From: Treponema sp.
GTDB taxonomy: Bacteria; Spirochaetota; Spirochaetia; Treponematales; Treponemataceae
Direction of reading: 5' to 3'
Assembly: GCA_014804085.1 (NCBI GenBank)
Contig: JAAVAM010000041.1
Coordinates: 27,045 to 33,144, forward strand
Length of the DNA: 6,100 bases
The notes below the pieces were generated by a model. That model did no database searches and was not told the origin of the DNA. It was given only the letters and a program-made list of their open reading frames with translations. Within the stretch, counting starts at the first letter, position 1. The number at the start of each line of letters is the position of its first letter. Of this stretch, positions 5,155 through 6,100 are shown piece after piece. Made by a program: the position numbers and the translations under genes.

Positions 5155-5955
5155 TTACGGGCGCAACCCCATGCCGCCCTCAAGCGTGATGGTCTCGCCG
5201 TTCATGTACTTGAAGTCGCCGCCGGCAATCTGGACGCAGACGCGGCCGATGTCCTTCTCCACGTCGCCGAGCCGTCCGGCGGGCGGAATGCGCACGTTCT
5301 GCGCGTATGCGTCGGGGTACGCGTTCTTGAACTGCTCAAGCTGCGCGGTCCATGCCAGCGGACAGATGACGTTCACGTTGATGCCGTCCTTTGCCCATTC
5401 GGTCGCCGCCACGCGGCTCAGCCCGCGGATGCCCTCCTTCGCCGCCGCATACGCGCCCTGCCCGAAGTTGCCGAACAGCCCCGCGCCGGAGGCAAAGTTG
5501 ATGACGCTGCCCTGCGTCTCCTTGAGGTGCGGATAGCAGGCTTTCATATAGAAGAATGCGGCGTACAGCCCGGAATACAGCGCGAGGTCGAACTGCTGCA
5601 CCGTGTGCTCGGCAATCGGAACGCCGGAAGCCGAAGCCTGCGCGTTGTTCACCAGCACGTCAATCCTGCCGAATTCGTCCATCGTCCGAGCGACGACCGC
5701 GTTCACGGCGGCCTCGTTGTCGCTTCCCGCGCTCACGTCGGCGGCAATGGGAAGCACCGCGACCCCGTACAGCCGCTCAAGTTCTTCCTTCGCGTCGTCG
5801 AGTTTCTTGGCGTTGCGCCCCGTCACGACGATGTTCGCGCCTTCCTTTGCGAACGCCGTCGCAATCCCATATCCGATTGACCCGCAGCGGCCGTCGCTCA
5901 GGACAGCGCGCCCGCCCCCGGTGATGATGACCGTCTTTCCCTTGAACAAGCCCAT
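5155..5955 (-). CDS. Short-chain dehydrogenase/reductase (SDR) family oxidoreductase
   Basis: This 266-residue cytoplasmic protein has a classical SDR Rossmann fold and should use NAD(P)H to interconvert alcohols and ketones; the substrate cannot be read. The nucleotide loop starts TGGG at 12-15 and resumes as GSIGYGIA at 25-32, so about eight residues are inserted in the usual TGGGxGIG. AADVS (71-75) and LVNNA (101-105, then Gln instead of the usual Gly) follow. Catalytic Ser156 lies in INFASGAG, and YAAAK gives Tyr169 and Lys173. The helix-4 Asn of the tetrad appears to be replaced in LYSGLYAAFF (Ser128). The C-terminus GETITLEGGMGLRP is typical. The ATG at 5955 follows GCAGGAGGA at close to ideal spacing. 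Codon use is GC-rich, unlike the island, so this is resident DNA. Its last 11 codons are duplicated at the far end of the island, implying the gene at 1-90 once followed it in an operon. Confidence 0.95.
   Translation of the reverse strand: MGLFKGKTVIITGGGRAVLSDGRCGSIGYGIATAFAKEGANIVVTGRNAKKLDDAKEELERLYGVAVLPIAADVSAGSDNEAAVNAVVARTMDEFGRIDVLVNNAQASASGVPIAEHTVQQFDLALYSGLYAAFFYMKACYPHLKETQGSVINFASGAGLFGNFGQGAYAAAKEGIRGLSRVAATEWAKDGINVNVICPLAWTAQLEQFKNAYPDAYAQNVRIPPAGRLGDVEKDIGRVCVQIAGGDFKYMNGETITLEGGMGLRP
5156..5190. repeat. Right copy of island-flanking direct repeat (att-like), inside SDR 3' end
   Basis: This is the partner of the repeat at 105-139, with four mismatches in 35 positions. Here it is part of an intact gene: it encodes the last 11 residues of the SDR, directly followed by TAA. 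The intact reading frame across it is what one expects if an inserted element supplied a replacement gene end. Confidence 0.8.
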
Positions 5956-6100
5956 GGTTTCCTCCTGCGGAACGGCACAGCGCGCGCCGTCCCTCCCTCA
6001 ACGGTAGCACCAATCGCCGCAAAAAGCAATCGGTTTGTTCGTGCCTCGTGCAACAACAGGGGGGGGCATGGCACGGGCGCAAACCGGCGGGCAAAAAAAC
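5956..6100 (-). promoter_or_regulatory. Upstream region and ribosome binding site of the SDR gene
   Basis: The strong AGGAGGA (minus strand, 5960-5966) fixes the SDR start. Further upstream there is no convincing promoter: TTGCAC occurs near 6050 but has no good -10 at 17 bp. A run of eight G lies at 6059-6066. The A-run at 6093-6099 reads as seven T on the minus strand and could be the tail of a terminator whose hairpin lies beyond the window. No open frame in this stretch looks real. Confidence 0.45.

Noticed and set aside
5171..6007. Several long plus-strand open frames opposite the SDR gene
   Set aside because: They are Pro/Ser/Arg-rich artefacts of GC-rich codon bias on the other strand, without domains or ribosome binding sites.
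6059..6066. G8 homopolymer as a phase-variation tract
   Set aside because: It lies about 100 bases before the SDR start, outside any supported gene or promoter spacer; it may also be a sequencing-sensitive site.
5777..6094. Second minus-strand open frame overlapping the SDR start
   Set aside because: It overlaps the SDR in another frame, gives an Arg-rich product without motifs, and conflicts with the clear SDR start.
1..6100. CRISPR array, tRNA or rRNA genes, insertion sequence transposase
   Set aside because: No regularly spaced repeats, no cloverleaf or ribosomal RNA segments, and no transposase motifs were seen on either strand.

Overview
The window shows a GC-rich bacterial chromosome interrupted by an AT-rich island of about 5.0 kb. 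The flanks (about 1-141 and 5155-6100) are GC-rich: 43 of 60 bases at 5221-5280 are G or C. Flank genes carry strong AGGAGG ribosome binding sites. The island (about 142-5154) is much poorer in GC (16 of 60 at 3841-3900) and has weaker ribosome binding sites. Four consecutive lipoprotein signal peptides on the island indicate a cell-envelope lifestyle, most likely Gram-negative. The strong Shine-Dalgarno sites argue against a typical Bacteroidota host, although the island proteins look like those seen in gut Bacteroidota. The species cannot be named from this sequence.

Layout. At 1-90 (minus) lies the start of an exported protein that runs off the left edge. Directly upstream of it, at 104-139 (minus), is an orphan tail encoding the last 11 residues and stop of a short-chain dehydrogenase/reductase (SDR). 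The same 11-residue tail ends the intact SDR gene at 5155-5955 (minus). The two copies form an imperfect direct repeat in which every difference is synonymous, and they bracket the AT-rich DNA exactly. The simplest reading is that an element entered the 3' end of the SDR gene, restored that end, and split an old SDR-exported protein gene pair. No integrase or transposase lies inside, so the element would be non-autonomous, or the island arrived by another recombination route.

Cargo. The island holds one plus-strand run of four genes, all predicted lipoproteins: a papain-clan (C39/C10-like) cysteine peptidase (228-1544), an unrecognised lipoprotein (1628-2608), a beta-lactamase-fold serine hydrolase with altered active-site motifs (2598-3818), and a clostripain-family C11 cysteine peptidase (3815-5071). 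The last three overlap by 11 and 4 bases and should be translationally coupled. The second and third share an ungapped, related 35-residue leader ending in LSCW, although their mature parts look unrelated. Together they look like a surface or periplasmic proteolysis/hydrolysis module transferred as a unit. Its substrate and role are unknown.

Regulation. A plausible sigma-70-type promoter and several short palindromes lie in the 84-base leader before the first gene. A perfect TATAAT faces outward at the left island edge. A perfect 13-bp inverted repeat follows the last gene but lacks a T-tract on either strand.
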